From contig NZ_CADCVZ010000054.1 in NCBI RefSeq assembly GCF_902806265.1, forward strand, positions 1-64,000: DNA of 64,000 bases, read 5' to 3'. The notes below the pieces were generated by a model. The model was not told where the DNA came from, did not search any database, and was given only the letters and a program-made list of their open reading frames with translations. Below, piece after piece: positions 63,244-64,000 of this stretch; position 1 is the stretch's first letter; the number at the start of each line of letters is the position of its first letter. The translations under genes and the position numbers were made by a program. Source of the DNA: an uncultured Sphingomonas sp. Lineage in GTDB: Bacteria; Pseudomonadota; Alphaproteobacteria; Sphingomonadales; Sphingomonadaceae.

Positions 63244-64000
63244 TCAGGCGGCTTGGGTTTCCAGCGCGGCGAGCAGCTTGGCTGCGAGTTCGGCGAAGGC
63301 GGTCGCCGCGGGGCCCTCGCCGGCGGCCGGTGGCTGTCCCGCGTCCGATGCCTCGCGCAGGCTCGCAGACAGCGGCAATCGCCCGAGAAAGGGAATGCCG
63401 AGCTCCGCAGCGGCTGTTTCGGCGCCGCCACTGCCGAACGGGTCCGACTCCTTCCCGCAATGCGGACACTGGTAGCCGGCCATGTTCTCGATCAGCCCGA
63501 GTATCGGGACGCTCATCTTGCGGAACAGGTCGATGGCGCGGGTGGCGTCGATCAGGCTGAGGTCCTGCGGCGTCGAGACTACCACCGCCCCCGCGGGTCG
63601 CGCCTTCTGGATCAGCGACAGCTGCACGTCGCCGGTGCCGGGCGGTAGGTCCACGATCACCAGCTCGCGGTCGGACCAGTCGCCTTCCACCAGCTGGGTC
63701 AGCGCGCCCGAGGCCATCGGTCCGCGCCAGGCGAGCGCATGGCCTTCGCTGACCAGCTGGCCCACAGAGAGGAGGCGAATGCCGTGCGCTTCGACCGGGA
63801 TCAGCTGCTTGTCGCGTGCTTCTGGCTTCTCGGACGTGCCCAGCAGCCGCGGCTGGGACGGGCCGTAGATGTCTGCATCGATGATCCCCACCCGCTTGCC
63901 GGAGCGCGCCAGGGCAATCGCGAGGTTGGTGGCCAGCGTCGACTTGCCGACCCCGCCCTTGCCGCTGCCGACAGCGATCAGTTTAGGGCCGCTCTTGGTG
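63244..64000 (-). CDS. apbC: Mrp/ApbC-type Fe-S cluster carrier ATPase (partial)
   Basis: The gene runs off the right edge, so its N-terminus is missing; 251 residues visible. P-loop GSGKGGVGKST, ADIYGPSQPRLLG, DLPPGTGDVQLSL and, near the end, the Fe-S cysteines QCPHCG. This is the Mrp/NBP35-type scaffold that loads Fe-S clusters onto apo-proteins. The expected N-terminal DUF59 domain would lie beyond the window. Confidence 0.93.
   Translation of the reverse strand, partial: TKSGPKLIAVGSGKGGVGKSTLATNLAIALARSGKRVGIIDADIYGPSQPRLLGTSEKPEARDKQLIPVEAHGIRLLSVGQLVSEGHALAWRGPMASGALTQLVEGDWSDRELVIVDLPPGTGDVQLSLIQKARPAGAVVVSTPQDLSLIDATRAIDLFRKMSVPILGLIENMAGYQCPHCGKESDPFGSGGAETAAAELGIPFLGRLPLSASLREASDAGQPPAAGEGPAATAFAELAAKLLAALETQAA

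Overview
The window is a high-GC, densely packed bacterial chromosome segment, almost certainly from an alphaproteobacterium of the order Sphingomonadales. The evidence is the gene content: MipZ, the GapR/DUF2312 nucleoid protein, class I lysyl-tRNA synthetase, the rpmF-plsX-fabH-ihfA-merR order, and the ligase-associated DNA-damage gene set. Genus cannot be fixed from sequence alone. There is no rRNA, CRISPR array, prophage or classical insertion sequence. Most genes sit in operons with 4-base stop/start overlaps.

Layout. 1-0.8 kb: 3' remnant of an RTX calcium-binding protein without a recognisable start. 0.8-8.1 kb: lysK, a DinG-type helicase, then the leftward rpmF-plsX-fabH-ihfA-merR fatty-acid/nucleoid operon. 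8.3-14 kb: glyoxalase II-like hydrolase, S9 peptidase, M19 dipeptidase, a PabB-PabC fusion. 14-19.8 kb: DNA-damage module (PdeM, DEDD exonuclease, lipoprotein, Lhr-type helicase, small membrane protein, divergent MBL exonuclease and DUF72) that has no DNA ligase here. 19.9-25.2 kb: DEAD-box helicase, phosphomannomutase, mipZ, panC and a small Sel1-like protein. 25.1-31.1 kb: a long leftward operon gapR-yebC-ruvC-ruvA-ldt-gfa-ruvB-DUF3089-ybgC. 31.2-39.5 kb: pyruvate kinase, NAD(P)HX dehydratase, a phosphatase, and two large fusion proteins (GH1-RmlD and glycosyltransferase-Glf) that look like a surface-polysaccharide module. 39.7-49.2 kb: propionyl-CoA to succinyl-CoA pathway (pccB, mce, mcm, pccA), then glutathione-dependent formaldehyde oxidation (frmA, VOC protein, fghA). 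49.2-54.7 kb: pgl, a frameshifted EAL phosphodiesterase gene, a six-PAS hybrid histidine kinase, tRNA-Glu. 54.7-64 kb: recJ, two PH-domain membrane proteins, glpX, small envelope genes, ubiA, pmbA/tldE, a CoA-binding protein and the 3' part of an Mrp/ApbC ATPase cut by the window edge.

The most unusual signal is a 444-bp element at 41229-41672 that splits the propionate gene cluster: a small GIY-YIG nuclease gene bounded by 32-bp inverted repeats differing at one position. Its left end is a two-armed unit of about 90 bp. A gene-less unit of the same size and arm sequence lies between ruvA and ruvC (29565-29656). The arrangement resembles REP/REPIN elements with a RAYT transposase, but with a GIY-YIG protein in the transposase position. 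Other points of note are two genes (ruvC and the Lhr-type helicase) whose only plausible start is CTG inside a CTGA stop/start overlap, a 50 percent GC membrane-protein gene embedded in the propionate operon, and a start-codon-proximal hairpin on the DEAD-box helicase mRNA.
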